Of a stretch of 64,000 nt of DNA, positions 39,594-49,316 are shown in pieces. The translations under genes and the position numbers were made by a program. Origin of the DNA: Tessaracoccus sp. (GTDB lineage Bacteria > Actinomycetota > Actinomycetes > Propionibacteriales > Propionibacteriaceae); assembly GCF_016714275.1 (NCBI RefSeq), contig NZ_JADJNP010000001.1, positions 1,116,001 to 1,180,000 on the forward strand, written 5' to 3'. Positions within the stretch are counted from its first letter, which is position 1. Every line of letters begins with the position of its first letter. The notes under the pieces are model-generated. The model was not told the DNA's origin. It searched no databases and saw only the letters and a list, made by a program, of their open reading frames with translations.

Positions 39594-40087
39594 TCACAGC
39601 CTCGCGGCTCTGGACTCCCACGACGGCGTAGCGCCAAGGAGTTCGTGAGCGTGCGTGTACTTTCTCGCAGCCTCGCCTGGACGTCTGCGGGTAGTGCAGA
39701 CACCCGCTCCGGGGACGTGTTGTGCGCGAGGTCGGCCAGCTTGACCGCGCGAGCGGACTCGTTGGCCGCAATCCGCTTGTAGTACTCGTCGCCCTGGCCG
39801 TCCACTCGGGTGAGGAGCAAGACGACGTCGATCACCTCGGCGCTGATCCCCGCCGCTGCGAGGTCATCAGCCGTGATGTCGGTGTCCTCAATGACGTCGT
39901 GGAGCCACGCCGCGCAGTGCTCGACCGTCTGCGTGATGGGATCGAACGCGGCCGCAACCGCCGCCGGGTGATGGATGTAGTCGAGGCCCAGCTTGTCGAC
40001 CTGGCCTCGGTGCGCAATCGTCGCGATCGCCTGGGCGCGGGCAACCTGGTCAACGGCGGTCCAGCTTCGGTGGTTGGGGCTGTTGGT
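39594..40087 (-). pseudogene. HD-domain phosphohydrolase (RelA/SpoT-like HD), damaged at both ends
   Basis: The minus-strand frame gives IAHRGQVDKLGLDYIHHP, AAWLHDVIEDTDITADDL (HD motif) and ARAVKLADLAHNTSPERV, the metal-dependent hydrolase core found in small (p)ppGpp- or nucleotide-hydrolase proteins. No ATG, GTG or TTG start exists before an in-frame stop at 40106-40108, because REP-like sequence occupies the 5' end. Near the 3' end a T run (39661-39663) is one base short; adding it gives the natural-looking end KYTHAHELLGA and a stop at 39594. It may be a pseudogene, or intact with sequence errors. Confidence 0.6.
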
Positions 40088-40200
40088 TTCGACGCAGGCT
40101 GCGGCTTATTCGTCGCGGTGGCCGGGCTCATTGGCTTCGACACGGGCTGCGGCTCCTTCGTCGCCGTGGGCCCGGCTCAACCAGCGGGGAAGGCTCAACC
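40081..40200 (-). repeat. Cluster of REP-like units (reverse orientation)
   Basis: Two nearly complete reverse copies, starting TTGGTTTCGACG (40084) and TTGGCTTCGACAC (40131), both leading to (G)GGCTCAACCAGCGG-type ends, plus one extra half unit (GGCTCAACCAGCGG to 40203). They overlap the lost 5' end of the HD gene and the 3' end of the next gene, whose C-terminal residues PLVEPSPLVEPG are a translation of the repeat. Confidence 0.75.
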
Positions 40201-40528
40201 AGCGGTGAGTCGGCTTCGTTCTGCAGGACGTGGAAGGCCGGCTCCTCGTAGGGGTGCGCCTCACGCAGGCGCGCCACCACCTTCTCGCGCAGCGACCTCG
40301 GGAACGTCAGCTCGACGCGGTTCTCGGCCACCTTCTCTAGCGATCCCACCTCTCCGATCACGGGTTTCGCGCTACCCAACGGGCGGAACTGGCCCGTTCC
40401 CGCGGCCACGAACGCGCAGCCGTCGTAGTAGCCCACGTGGCCTGCACCGGCGTCGAACAGCGCGGCCAGCACGCCGTCGGTGTCCGCGATCGGGACGTAG
40501 AACACTATACGTCGAGTGGCTCTGTCAT
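40128..40528 (-). CDS. Nif3/CutA-like (COG3323-type) small protein, frameshifted near start, REP-extended tail
   Basis: Closely paralogous to the gene at 46747. FYVPIADTDGVLAALFDAGAGHVGYYDGCAF and the family motif REAHPYEEPAFHVL are shared. The ATG at 40526-40528 begins MTEPLDV but a one-base deficit near 40507 gives TAG; translation could instead start at the GTG at 40505. The C-terminus runs 20-odd residues into REP-like DNA instead of ending as in the paralogue (NEASG). The domain resembles the PII/CutA-like insertion of Nif3 proteins; function is unknown. Confidence 0.65.
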
Positions 40529-40783
40529 CTCGCCATTCCCGACGATTGCGGTCTCAGTGGGACCACAATCGAGATCACGGGCATCCGACAATTGCCAACA
40601 GCCGTCAGTCGGGCATATCGCCCCCAGCCGGACACCGCTGCAGCACGACCGACGCGAAAGTCCGTCTCCGCGGCCCGCCTGCGGAGCACCAGGCACCTGT
40701 GCGTCGGTCTGCTGCCCCCCCTACCGCGATGCCGATCTCCGTACGAGGATGAGCACAAGCGAAGAGCACAGAAGGAGACCACA

Positions 40784-41422
40784 ATGGCGCAGCGAGTACA
40801 CCACCTGGCCATCTCCCTCGGCGGGTACGCCACCGGCGAGGGACAGAGCCTTGAGGCACCGTTCGGGCACGTCGGCGCGCGGCTCATGGAGTGGTTCTTC
40901 GACACCCCCATGGGAAGCGCCATCCACGGCGGGGGTCGCGTCGCCGAGGGCATCGACGCCGCGTTCGTCCGCGGCTGGGGCGACGGCATCGGCGTCGAGA
41001 TCATGGGGCGCAACAAGTTCACGCCGTCGCGTGGCCCCTGGACCGACGACGGATGGAAGGGCTGGTGGGGTGACACTCCCCCGTTCCACACGCCGGTCAT
41101 CGTCCTCACGCACCACCCCCGCCCGGCGTTGGAGGTGGGCGACACCACGTTCCACTTCCTCGACGCGACGCCGCACGAGGCCATTGCGGCCGCGCACGAG
41201 CTGGCGCCGGGCGACATCCGCATCGGCGGCGGCCCGACGACGGTCAAGGAGTTCCTCGCCGCCGACCTCGTCGACTACCTGCACCTGGTCGTGGTGCCGA
41301 TCGTCGTCGGCCGCGGGGTCAACCTCTGGGAGGGGCTCGAGGGCATCGAGGCGAACTTCAGCCGCGTCGAGAGCGTCACCTCCCCGTCGGGCGTGATCCA
41401 CGTGGTCATGTCTCGGGCCTAG
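40784..41422 (+). CDS. Dihydrofolate reductase-family (RibD C-terminal-like) protein
   Basis: A 212-residue Rossmann-like reductase-fold protein: VHHLAISLGGYATG at the start, VEIMGRNKFTP, VIVLTHHPRPAL, IRIGGGPTTVKEFLAADLVDYLHLVVVPIVVGRGVNLW. It has an excellent ribosome binding site (GAAGGAG). The family includes NADPH-dependent reductases of flavin and antibiotic metabolism; the substrate is unknown. The upstream ~255 bp (40529-40783) hold no gene that I can support. Confidence 0.87.
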   Translation: MAQRVHHLAISLGGYATGEGQSLEAPFGHVGARLMEWFFDTPMGSAIHGGGRVAEGIDAAFVRGWGDGIGVEIMGRNKFTPSRGPWTDDGWKGWWGDTPPFHTPVIVLTHHPRPALEVGDTTFHFLDATPHEAIAAAHELAPGDIRIGGGPTTVKEFLAADLVDYLHLVVVPIVVGRGVNLWEGLEGIEANFSRVESVTSPSGVIHVVMSRA

Positions 41423-41447
41423 CCCGAGAAACCGCCAGCCGCGACCC

Positions 41448-41873
41448 TCAGGCGACGGGGTCGAAGACGTCAAACCCCAGCATGTCGGCCGCCTTCGCCA
41501 TCGCCGCATCGTGCGTGACCACAGACACCGCTCCCACGCCGATGCGCTGTGCCGAGGCCAGGTGGAGCGCGTCTAGTGACTTGATATGCGGACGGATAGC
41601 CCCGGCCTCCGCCACCAGCGCATCATCGACGGCAAGCAGGTTGACCCTCTCGACGAACTCCCCCACCTCGCCAACCGCGAGGCCCTCCCGCCGGTAGACG
41701 CGCGTGATCTCAAGCTCCAGCAGTCGCGACGACACAAAGGCGTCGCCGGCGGCCGCGCGCTCGTCGAACCAGTCCACTGCCTCGGCACTGTGTCCGAGCA
41801 GGAGGCGCAGCGCGACCGACGCGTCGAGATACCAGCGCGTTCGGGGGCGAGCCTCAGAACTCAGCATCTGCAT
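41448..41873 (-). CDS. PIN-domain toxin (VapC-like)
   Basis: A 141-residue PIN-domain RNase. Conserved acidic residues are in YLDASVALRLLL (first Asp), LLELEITRVYRRE (Glu), SLDALHLASAQ (Asp) and VVTHDAAMAKAA (Asp). It overlaps the preceding antitoxin gene by 20 bases, so the two are translated together. VapC toxins cleave tRNA or rRNA; the target here is unknown. Start alternatives at 41873 and 41867 differ by two residues. Confidence 0.87.
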   Translation of the reverse strand: MQMLSSEARPRTRWYLDASVALRLLLGHSAEAVDWFDERAAAGDAFVSSRLLELEITRVYRREGLAVGEVGEFVERVNLLAVDDALVAEAGAIRPHIKSLDALHLASAQRIGVGAVSVVTHDAAMAKAADMLGFDVFDPVA

Positions 41874-42138
41874 TCACCTCGTCAAGCAGCTCGTCGACGC
41901 CCAAAGAGAGGGGTACAGGCTCGCGGCGCCTAAGTCGACGACGCGGTGCGACCGCCGCCGTCGCCAGCCCAGCCGCGACGAGCGCCTCTAGCGGGTCCTC
42001 CGAGGTCTGCGACTCCGGGACGAGCCGCAGCACCACCCGACCCCGATTCGTCACCTGAAGCGGCTCACCCGATTCGATGACCTTCCGGGTCACAGCAGAG
42101 ACCCGTCGGTTGAACTCCGTCATCGTAATGCTCTCCAT
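41854..42138 (-). CDS. Phd/YefM-type antitoxin
   Basis: A 94-residue antitoxin. The N-terminal DNA-binding part MESITMTEFNRRVSAVTRKVIESGEPLQVTNRG is typical of Phd/YefM, and the C-terminal tail (LGVDELLDEVNADAEF) should bind the PIN toxin. A GTG one codon upstream is possible. An 8-bp inverted repeat just upstream (42146-42167) is a likely autoregulatory operator. Confidence 0.87.
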   Translation of the reverse strand: MESITMTEFNRRVSAVTRKVIESGEPLQVTNRGRVVLRLVPESQTSEDPLEALVAAGLATAAVAPRRRLRRREPVPLSLGVDELLDEVNADAEF

Positions 42139-42145
42139 CACCTCA

Positions 42146-42167
42146 ATGTAGCATCTACATGCTACAT
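42146..42167 (-). promoter_or_regulatory. Toxin-antitoxin operator palindrome
   Basis: ATGTAGCA (42146-42153) and TGCTACAT (42160-42167) form a perfect 8-bp inverted repeat with a 6-base AT-containing centre, 8 bases upstream of the antitoxin start. This is the usual place for autorepression by a Phd-like antitoxin. Assignment rests on position and symmetry. Confidence 0.65.
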
Positions 42168-42290
42168 CTTCTCTTCATGCGCCAGAACGTTGCGAAGCCC
42201 GCCGAGGTGGGCAGTTGACCCGGCCATGTCCACCATGTTCCTCGACGCCACCGACATTTTCGCGACGCCGTCGACCGGTACGATCCCGCC

Positions 42291-42683
42291 ATGGGAGCAT
42301 GGGGGGTCGGGCCATTCGAGAACGACGGCGCTATGGACTTCGTCGCCGACCTCCGGGCCGGCGACTTCAACCTCGACGGCCTGGCTTGGGCCTTCGAGGA
42401 CGAGGAGTACCTGGAGGTCGACGGCGGGCAGATGGCGCTCGCGCTTGCCGAGGTCGCCGTCGCGATCCGGCGGAATGCGCCGTCGCCAGTCAGTGATCTC
42501 GACCTTTCGGCCGTCGCTGTGCACTTCACGCCCGAGAATGTCGCGTTCATCCACGCGCAGGTGAAGCGCACGCTCTCGGACGCTGAACACTCTGAGCTCT
42601 ACGAGCTATGGGAGGAGACCCCCGACTTCGAGGCGTGGCTCACGGTCTCCCGACGGATCCTGCAACAGCTCTCCCCGAGTTGA
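42291..42683 (+). CDS. DUF4259 domain protein
   Basis: A 130-residue acidic protein starting MGAWGVGPFENDGAMDFVADL, the hallmark beginning of DUF4259 proteins. The rest is helical (MALALAEVAVAIRRNA, ELYELWEETPDFEAWL). Family function is unknown. It appears monocistronic, divergent from the toxin-antitoxin pair. Confidence 0.88.
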   Translation: MGAWGVGPFENDGAMDFVADLRAGDFNLDGLAWAFEDEEYLEVDGGQMALALAEVAVAIRRNAPSPVSDLDLSAVAVHFTPENVAFIHAQVKRTLSDAEHSELYELWEETPDFEAWLTVSRRILQQLSPS

Positions 42684-42776
42684 TACCGAGACTCTTGTCA
42701 TGTGTCCATGCGGGTCGAGGGCACCGCAGGCAAGAGCCGCGCCGTCACACCGAGCTCATGCCGAAGGTCGGCGGAG

Positions 42777-43472
42777 TCACTTGCAGGGCGCGTACTTCGC
42801 ACGCTTCAGCGTCACCCAGCCGATGTGCACGTACTCAAGCTTGCCCGTCTCGGGCAGGATCTGCACCGGCCACTTGGCGTCGCCCCAGGCGGCCTTCACG
42901 TGAGCGTTCTTGCGCTTCGTGCCGAGCTTCACGCCGAAAGACATGCTTCCCACGGCCACGTGGGAAATCGCCTTCTTCGACGAGCCCAGCTCGAATCGCA
43001 GCTCGTTGTGTGTGCCGTTGTTGCAGGCCGAGATCCTCAAGTCCTTGTGCGTGAACGCCCTCGTCCAACCCTTGATTCTCGCGCACCCGGCCTTCGACTT
43101 CGATGTCGCCGCCCCAGACTGCGTCACCGCACAAAGGTTCTTCCACGTGTGCGGACCGACGACGCCGTCGTCCTTGATGCCGCGGTTCCGCTGCAGCGCC
43201 TCGACGGCCTTCTTCGTCGCGGGCCCGTACTCACCGTCGTCGTCGATGTCCTTGGTCACGTTCGAGGCATTCAGAATCCGCTGAATGTACGTGACGCACT
43301 TACCGCTGGCGCCCTTGCGGTAGACCTTGGCGACACATCCCGACGCCGCGGCGTGCGCCTCCTCACTACCGAACACCACGCTGCCGGCCAGCAGCAGCAC
43401 CGTCGCCAGCGCCAGCGCCACGACCGCCCGGCGCATCCGCGCCGCAGCCCCTTGGATCGACTCCGCCGTCAT
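42777..43472 (-). CDS. Secreted peptidoglycan-binding-domain protein
   Basis: A 231-residue exported protein. The ATG at 43472 has a strong AGGAGG box. An n-region with arginines is followed by VVALALATVLLLAGSVVF and an AHAAA cleavage site. Residues about 55-115 form a PG_binding_1 domain (CVTYIQRILNAS, DDDGEYGPATKKAVEALQRNRG, DGVVGPHTWKNLC). The C-terminal 110 residues are a cysteine-containing beta domain of unknown kind. It probably associates with the cell wall. Confidence 0.82.
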   Translation of the reverse strand: MTAESIQGAAARMRRAVVALALATVLLLAGSVVFGSEEAHAAASGCVAKVYRKGASGKCVTYIQRILNASNVTKDIDDDGEYGPATKKAVEALQRNRGIKDDGVVGPHTWKNLCAVTQSGAATSKSKAGCARIKGWTRAFTHKDLRISACNNGTHNELRFELGSSKKAISHVAVGSMSFGVKLGTKRKNAHVKAAWGDAKWPVQILPETGKLEYVHIGWVTLKRAKYAPCK

Positions 43473-43644
43473 CACGCACCTCCTGTAGACGTCCCGAACG
43501 CAGACTACGCACTGCCCACATCCGCGATATCCGGTGTCAGACAACGGGATCGACGACGTCGCGCCCGAGCGGGCCAATCCCGTCAGCACGGTGAGGCGTG
43601 AGACCCAGCAGACAGACCACGCGCGCGCCCGCAAGGATGGGGCT

Positions 43645-44202
43645 ATGGGACAGCAGTTTTCCGAGATCTCCGAACGGCTGAGGAGCTTCATCGAGGCGCA
43701 GCACGTGTTCTTCGTCGGAACCGCGGCACGCGACGGCCGGGTCAACATCTCGCCCAAGGGCCTCGACTCGCTGCGGGTGCTCACCCCCACCCGCGTGGCG
43801 TGGCTCAACGGCACCGGCAGCGGCAACGAGACCGCCGCGCACCTCCTGGACCACCCGCGCATGACCCTCATGTTCTGCTCGGTCGACGCCAAGCCGCTGA
43901 TCCTGCGCCTTTACGGCACCGGACGCGCCGTCCATGCCGGCGACTCCGACTGGGACGACTTGCTCGGCCTGTTCCCACCCATGCAGGGCGCCCGCAACAT
44001 CTTCGTCCTCGACATCGACTTGGTGCAGACCTCTTGCGGCTTCGGCGTCCCCCTCATGGCGTTTCAGGGCGACCGACAGACCATGGCCCAATGGGCGGCG
44101 AAGAAGGGCGACGACGGCATCGTCGCCTACCAGCAGGAGAAGAACCGGGTCAGCCTCGACGGCCTCCCCACCGGCCTTCCTGAACCGGCGCTGCGCGCCT
44201 AA
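43645..44202 (+). CDS. Pyridoxamine 5'-phosphate oxidase-like flavin/heme-binding protein
   Basis: A 185-residue split-barrel protein: QHVFFVGTAARDGRVNISPKGLDSLRVL, GSGNETAAHLLDHPRMTLMFCSV and the C-terminal LVQTSCGFGVPLM. This branch of the PNPOx-like superfamily usually binds FMN or F420 and is rarely a true PdxH. It has an AAGGA box before the ATG. It is convergent with dedA, with a strong hairpin (44217-44245) between them. Confidence 0.87.
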   Translation: MGQQFSEISERLRSFIEAQHVFFVGTAARDGRVNISPKGLDSLRVLTPTRVAWLNGTGSGNETAAHLLDHPRMTLMFCSVDAKPLILRLYGTGRAVHAGDSDWDDLLGLFPPMQGARNIFVLDIDLVQTSCGFGVPLMAFQGDRQTMAQWAAKKGDDGIVAYQQEKNRVSLDGLPTGLPEPALRA

Positions 44203-44216
44203 CCGAGCAGCCTCGG

Positions 44217-44245
44217 CAATTGGCCAACAGCCTGTTGGACAATTG
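44217..44245. terminator. Bidirectional hairpin terminator
   Basis: CAATTG-GC-CAACAG-C-CTGTTG-GA-CAATTG forms a near-perfect stem between two convergent genes, and a short TTTC follows on the plus strand. It is well placed to terminate both the PNPOx-like and dedA transcripts. Confidence 0.6.
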
Positions 44246-44263
44246 CTTTCTGTGGCCGGGTGC

Positions 44264-44953
44264 CTACTCCGTCGCCTCGGCGGCGGGCGCGGCGGCGCGG
44301 CGGCGCTTATGCAGGAGGTACTCGACGCCCATCGGGATCAGCGACACGGCGACAATCAGGATCAGCGCAACCTCGAGGTTGTCGTGGATGAACGGCACGG
44401 TGCCCAGGAAGTAGCCGAGAACGGTGATGCCCGTCGCCCAGAGAACGCCGCCGATGGCGGTGTAGATCATGAACGTGCGGAAGCTCATCTTCGCGACCCC
44501 CGCCACGAGCGTGACGAAGGTGCGCACGATGGGCACGAAGCGCGCAAGGATCAGGGCGCGGGAGCCGTAGTGCTCCATGAAATCGTGCGTGCGGGCGACG
44601 TACTTCGGGTCGAACAGCTTGCCGATGAAACCGTCGCGGGGTTTGAAGATGGGTGGGCCGATCAGTCTGCCTAGCCAGTACCCCACCGCGTTGCCCGCGA
44701 TCGCGGCGATGGTCAGGATGATGCACGTCAGGATCAGCGTGCTGACCGGGTCTCCCGTGAGGTCGATGGACCCCAGCGCGACGAACATGCCGATGGTGAA
44801 GAGCAGGGAGTCGCCGGGCAGGATGGCGAACAGCCCGCACTCCGCGAAGATGATGAAGGCGCACCCCCACAGGGCCCAGTTCCCCAACCAGTGGATGATG
44901 TACTCGGGGTTCATCCAGTTGGGCATCAACAGGACCAGGAGCAGTGCATTCAC
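44264..44953 (-). CDS. DedA family membrane protein
   Basis: A 229-residue membrane protein with the DedA/VTT pattern: GCAFIIFAECGLFAILPGDSLLF (E/G/PG motif), GNAVGYWLGR, the re-entrant segment ALILARFVPIVRTFVTLVAGVAKM with its key F-x-P-x-x-R-T, and two C-terminal helices. DedA proteins act in lipid-carrier (undecaprenyl phosphate) or phospholipid translocation. It starts 90 bases before the divergent DinB-ankyrin gene. Confidence 0.9.
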   Translation of the reverse strand: MNALLLVLLMPNWMNPEYIIHWLGNWALWGCAFIIFAECGLFAILPGDSLLFTIGMFVALGSIDLTGDPVSTLILTCIILTIAAIAGNAVGYWLGRLIGPPIFKPRDGFIGKLFDPKYVARTHDFMEHYGSRALILARFVPIVRTFVTLVAGVAKMSFRTFMIYTAIGGVLWATGITVLGYFLGTVPFIHDNLEVALILIVAVSLIPMGVEYLLHKRRRAAAPAAEATE

Positions 44954-45042
44954 CCGGACAGCCTACCTGGACAGCCGCCACGGCCCGATTTCCGGCGTGG
45001 CCGCCACTGCCGCCGAGCCCCGCGCAGTGCCACCATGGAGTC

Positions 45043-45972
45043 ATGACGACCTCGTGGCGCGACCTCCTGCTTGACCAGCTCGACTTCTACTGGAACTTCC
45101 ACCTCCAACCGCGCCTGAAGGACCTGACCGATGACGAGTACCTGTGGGAGCCGAGCGACGGAGCGTGGTCGCTCGGCGAAGGTGACGACGGCGTCGTCCG
45201 CATCGAGTCCCTCTCCCCCGAACCCCCCGTCCCGCCGATCACCACGATCGCCTGGCGCATGGCACACATCGGTAGGGACGTGCTCGGCAAACGCGCCCGC
45301 GCGTTCTTCGGCGGCTCCGACGCCCCGGACGACGCCGACATGTACGACGACCGCCACTGGCCAGAACCGCTCCCCCTCACCGCCGCGGGCGGCCTCTCGC
45401 TCCTCGAACAGGGCTACACCCTCTGGCGCGACGGCATCGCCGCCCTCGACGACGACGCCCTCCTCCGCCCGCTCGGCCCGAAAGGTGGACCATTCGCCGA
45501 CGACTCCATGGCCGCCTTGGGCATGCACCTGAACCGCGAGACGATGGCACACGGCGCCGAGATCTGCCTGCTGCGCGACCTCTACCGCGTCCAGGTGCTG
45601 CAGGACGATCCGCTCGTCCGATTCGCCTACGCCGGAAACGACGGCGAGGTCCAGCAACTCCTCGGCTCCCGAGATATCGGCCAGCTCGTCCGCGACGAGC
45701 CGACCCTGCTCGCCGACGTCGCCGCTCTACGGCACTGGGCCGTCGTTCGCGAACTGATCGACGCGGGCTTCCCAGTGGCCAACCCGACCGAGACCGGCGT
45801 CACCGCCCTCCACTACGCCGCCGCGGCAGGCGATCAAGACGTCGTCGACTACCTCCTCGAGCATGGCGCCGACCCGACGGCGGTCGACGGCGCGTTCGGC
45901 TTCACCCCGGCCGGCTGGGCCGACCACTTCGGCCACGCCGACCTCGCGGCCCGGCTGACCCCCGCTGGTTGA
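45043..45972 (+). CDS. DinB-like domain fused to ankyrin repeats
   Basis: A 309-residue fusion. Residues 1-180 are paralogous to the DinB-like part of the gene at 18136 (both begin with a TTWRDLLL/TTSWRDLLL-QLDFYW stretch). Residues 190-305 contain two to three ankyrin repeats (TALHYAAAAGDQDVVDYLLEHGADP, FTPAGWADHFGHADLAARL). The last codons and stop (TPAG-stop) coincide with a REP half-unit. Swapped C-terminal modules suggest the DinB domain is a common core with interchangeable partners. Activity is unknown. Confidence 0.82.
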   Translation: MTTSWRDLLLDQLDFYWNFHLQPRLKDLTDDEYLWEPSDGAWSLGEGDDGVVRIESLSPEPPVPPITTIAWRMAHIGRDVLGKRARAFFGGSDAPDDADMYDDRHWPEPLPLTAAGGLSLLEQGYTLWRDGIAALDDDALLRPLGPKGGPFADDSMAALGMHLNRETMAHGAEICLLRDLYRVQVLQDDPLVRFAYAGNDGEVQQLLGSRDIGQLVRDEPTLLADVAALRHWAVVRELIDAGFPVANPTETGVTALHYAAAAGDQDVVDYLLEHGADPTAVDGAFGFTPAGWADHFGHADLAARLTPAG

Positions 45973-45975
45973 GCT
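45960..45975 (+). repeat. REP-like half unit at gene end
   Basis: CCCCGCTGGTTGAG at the stop codon of the DinB-ankyrin gene matches the first half of the dispersed element. The TGA stop is the TGA within TTGAG. Confidence 0.6.
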
Positions 45976-46072
45976 GTTCGCGTTCGGCACAACCGTACGC
46001 CCGACCTCTTAGTTGAGACTTCAAGCATCTTCGATATCCTGAAGGGGAAGACCTCGAAGACAGGAAACGAAG

Positions 46073-46651
46073 ATGACTACCGCCGTGCGCAACCCCACCC
46101 GCGTCCCCGTCGCACATCCGATCGCGCAACGCTGGAGCCCGCGCGCGTTCGACCCCACCTTCGAGCTTTCCGCCGACGACCTCACCGCGCTCGGCGAGGC
46201 CGCCCGCTGGGCGCCGTCGGCGGCGAACCTGCAGCCGACCCGGTTCGTCGTCGCCCGCCGCGGCACCACCACCTTCGACACCATCGCCGACGCCCTCACC
46301 GGTTTCAACCGCGAATGGGCACCGAACGCGTCGGCGCTCATCGTCGCCATCGCCGAGGTCACTCGCGACGGCAAGCCGATGCGCTGGGCCGAGTACGACC
46401 TCGGCCAGGCGGTCGCACACCTCAGCATCGAGGCCACCCATCGCGGCCTGGTCACCCACCAGATGGGCGGGTTCACGGCGGAGGCACTCAGCGAAGCGTT
46501 CGGCCTCGACGAGGGCCTGCGACCCGTGGCGGTGGTCGCCGTCGGGCGCCACGACGACTCCGACGACGTCGCCCCGGCTATCCGTGAGCGTGACCTCGCC
46601 CCGCGCGCGCGTCGCAACCTCGCCGACCTCACGCTCCTCTTGGACGTGTGA
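46073..46651 (+). CDS. Nitroreductase family protein
   Basis: A 192-residue FMN-dependent nitroreductase-fold protein: PIAQRWSPRAFDP at the N-terminus, AARWAPSAANLQPTRF (FMN-binding), WAEYDLGQAVAHLSIEATHRGLVTHQMGGF and RPVAVVAVGRHDD. The family includes enzymes reducing nitro compounds, quinones and flavins. A CTTCA/TGAAG inverted repeat (46019-46044) lies in the unusually AT-rich promoter region just upstream and could be an operator. Confidence 0.87.
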   Translation: MTTAVRNPTRVPVAHPIAQRWSPRAFDPTFELSADDLTALGEAARWAPSAANLQPTRFVVARRGTTTFDTIADALTGFNREWAPNASALIVAIAEVTRDGKPMRWAEYDLGQAVAHLSIEATHRGLVTHQMGGFTAEALSEAFGLDEGLRPVAVVAVGRHDDSDDVAPAIRERDLAPRARRNLADLTLLLDV

Positions 46652-46684
46652 CTCTCGACGTCTCCTGATACGCCTCGTACCGTC

Positions 46685-46739
46685 TATTGGTTTCGACACG
46701 GACCCGGCGCTCCGCGCGGGGGTCCGGCTCAACCAGCGG
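46685..46739 (-). repeat. REP-like palindrome (complete, reverse orientation)
   Basis: Reads ATTGGTTTCGACAC, a GGACCC...GGGTCC hairpin, then GGCTCAACCAGCGG; the plus-strand complement of the full element. It sits between the convergent nitroreductase and COG3323-like genes, where it probably also works as a terminator. Confidence 0.75.
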
Positions 46740-46746
46740 TAGATCT

Positions 46747-47082
46747 CTATCCGCTCGCCTCGTTCCGCAGCACGTGGAAGGCAGGCTCCTCGTAGGGATG
46801 CGCCTCGCGGAGGCGCCGAACCACCGGCTCGCGCAGCGACCTCGGGAAGGTCAGCTCCACGCGGTTCTCCGCCACCTTCTCCAACGCCCCCACTTCGCCG
46901 ATCGCGGGGTCGGCGCCCGGCAACGGACGAAACTGCCCGGTCCCGGCCGCCACGAACGCGCAGCTGTCGTAGTGGCCCACGCGCCCGGCGCCGACGGCGA
47001 ACAACGCAGCGAGCACATCGTCGGTATCCACGACAGGAACGTAGAAAACGAGGACGTCGAGCGGCTCTCTCATGCCTGCCAT
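46747..47082 (-). CDS. Nif3/CutA-like (COG3323-type) small protein
   Basis: A 111-residue intact paralogue of the damaged gene at 40128: VLVFYVPVVDTDDVLAALFAVGAGRVG and REAHPYEEPAFHVLRNEASG. The fold is that of the PII/CutA-like insert in Nif3 proteins. Function is unknown. A complete REP unit follows its stop. Confidence 0.8.
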   Translation of the reverse strand: MAGMREPLDVLVFYVPVVDTDDVLAALFAVGAGRVGHYDSCAFVAAGTGQFRPLPGADPAIGEVGALEKVAENRVELTFPRSLREPVVRRLREAHPYEEPAFHVLRNEASG

Positions 47083-47134
47083 CCTGCCCGACTATCGTCG
47101 CGGCGCGACGGCGATCTTTCTGACATGCTGAACC

Positions 47135-47974
47135 ATGAGCTCACCGCCAGCGCCGACGACCTCACCGACCACCCCTGCAACCCCAGCATGGAACGTCGCC
47201 GATCTCCTCCCAGCCGCGGGGGTCTCCGTAGCCGCGTTCCTGCTCTTCGGGTTTCAGCTCGCCGGCTGGGGACACCTCCTCCTGGTGCTCAGCCTCGTCG
47301 GCGCGTTCGTGCGGAGCCGCGAGTTGGGCAAAGACCTGCTGCTGATCGGCGTCGGCGTCGCCATCGTCAGCACGACGTCGGTCGAGGCGGACGTCAGCTG
47401 GGACCGCTTCCTCGTCATCGGCACCGTCCTGATCCTCGCCGTCACGACGCCGCTGTTCATCGACCGCGTCGTCTACCGCCGCCGCGCCATCCGATTCCCT
47501 TGGCGGGGCGAGCACCGGTGGACGAAGACCGAGACGATCTACGTCTTCGCGGTGCCGTTCCTCGGCTGGGCCATCCTGCCGTTCTACTTCATCCGCTCCG
47601 GCGCCTACCTCAATTGGCCGCACATCACCGACACCAGCGAACTCTTGCGGTTCTTCGTCGGCGTCAACGCCGTCGGCACCTGGGACGAGCTGTTCTTCAT
47701 CTGCACCTGCTTCGCGTTGCTGCGCCGCCACTTCCCCGTGTGGCTCGCGAACCTGCTGCAGGCCACCATCTTCGTCTCGTTCCTCTGGGAGCTCGGCTAC
47801 CGCGAGTGGGGTCCGCTCCTGACCATCCCCTTCGCCCTCATCCAAGGCTTCCTCTTCGCGCGCACCGGCTCTCTGCTCTACGTCCTTGTGGTGCACCTGC
47901 TGTTCGACGCCATCGTCTTCATGGCGATCGTCCACGCGCACAACCCCGAATGGTTCGCTATCTTCATCTACTAG
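47135..47974 (+). CDS. CPBP-family intramembrane protease-like protein
   Basis: A 279-residue membrane protein with about eight helices. Candidate CPBP (Abi/CAAX protease) motifs are GTWDELFFICTCFALLRR (Glu), FLWELGYREWGP (Glu) and VVHLLFDAIVF (His). The canonical EExxxR is present only as DELFFI, so catalysis is uncertain. Pro/Thr-rich N-terminal tail. CPBP proteins process prenylated proteins or protect against self-made peptides. Confidence 0.72.
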   Translation: MSSPPAPTTSPTTPATPAWNVADLLPAAGVSVAAFLLFGFQLAGWGHLLLVLSLVGAFVRSRELGKDLLLIGVGVAIVSTTSVEADVSWDRFLVIGTVLILAVTTPLFIDRVVYRRRAIRFPWRGEHRWTKTETIYVFAVPFLGWAILPFYFIRSGAYLNWPHITDTSELLRFFVGVNAVGTWDELFFICTCFALLRRHFPVWLANLLQATIFVSFLWELGYREWGPLLTIPFALIQGFLFARTGSLLYVLVVHLLFDAIVFMAIVHAHNPEWFAIFIY

Positions 47975-48010
47975 CGCCGACAGCTGTGACCAGAGCCGGG
48001 CGAAGAAGCG

Positions 48011-49312
<1,302 letters not shown>

Positions 49313-49316
49313 GGAC

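Noticed and set aside
40529..40783. Possible small gene in the 255-bp gap before the DHFR-like gene
   Set aside because: Frames present are short, without a ribosome binding site or recognisable sequence; the gap is treated as promoter region.
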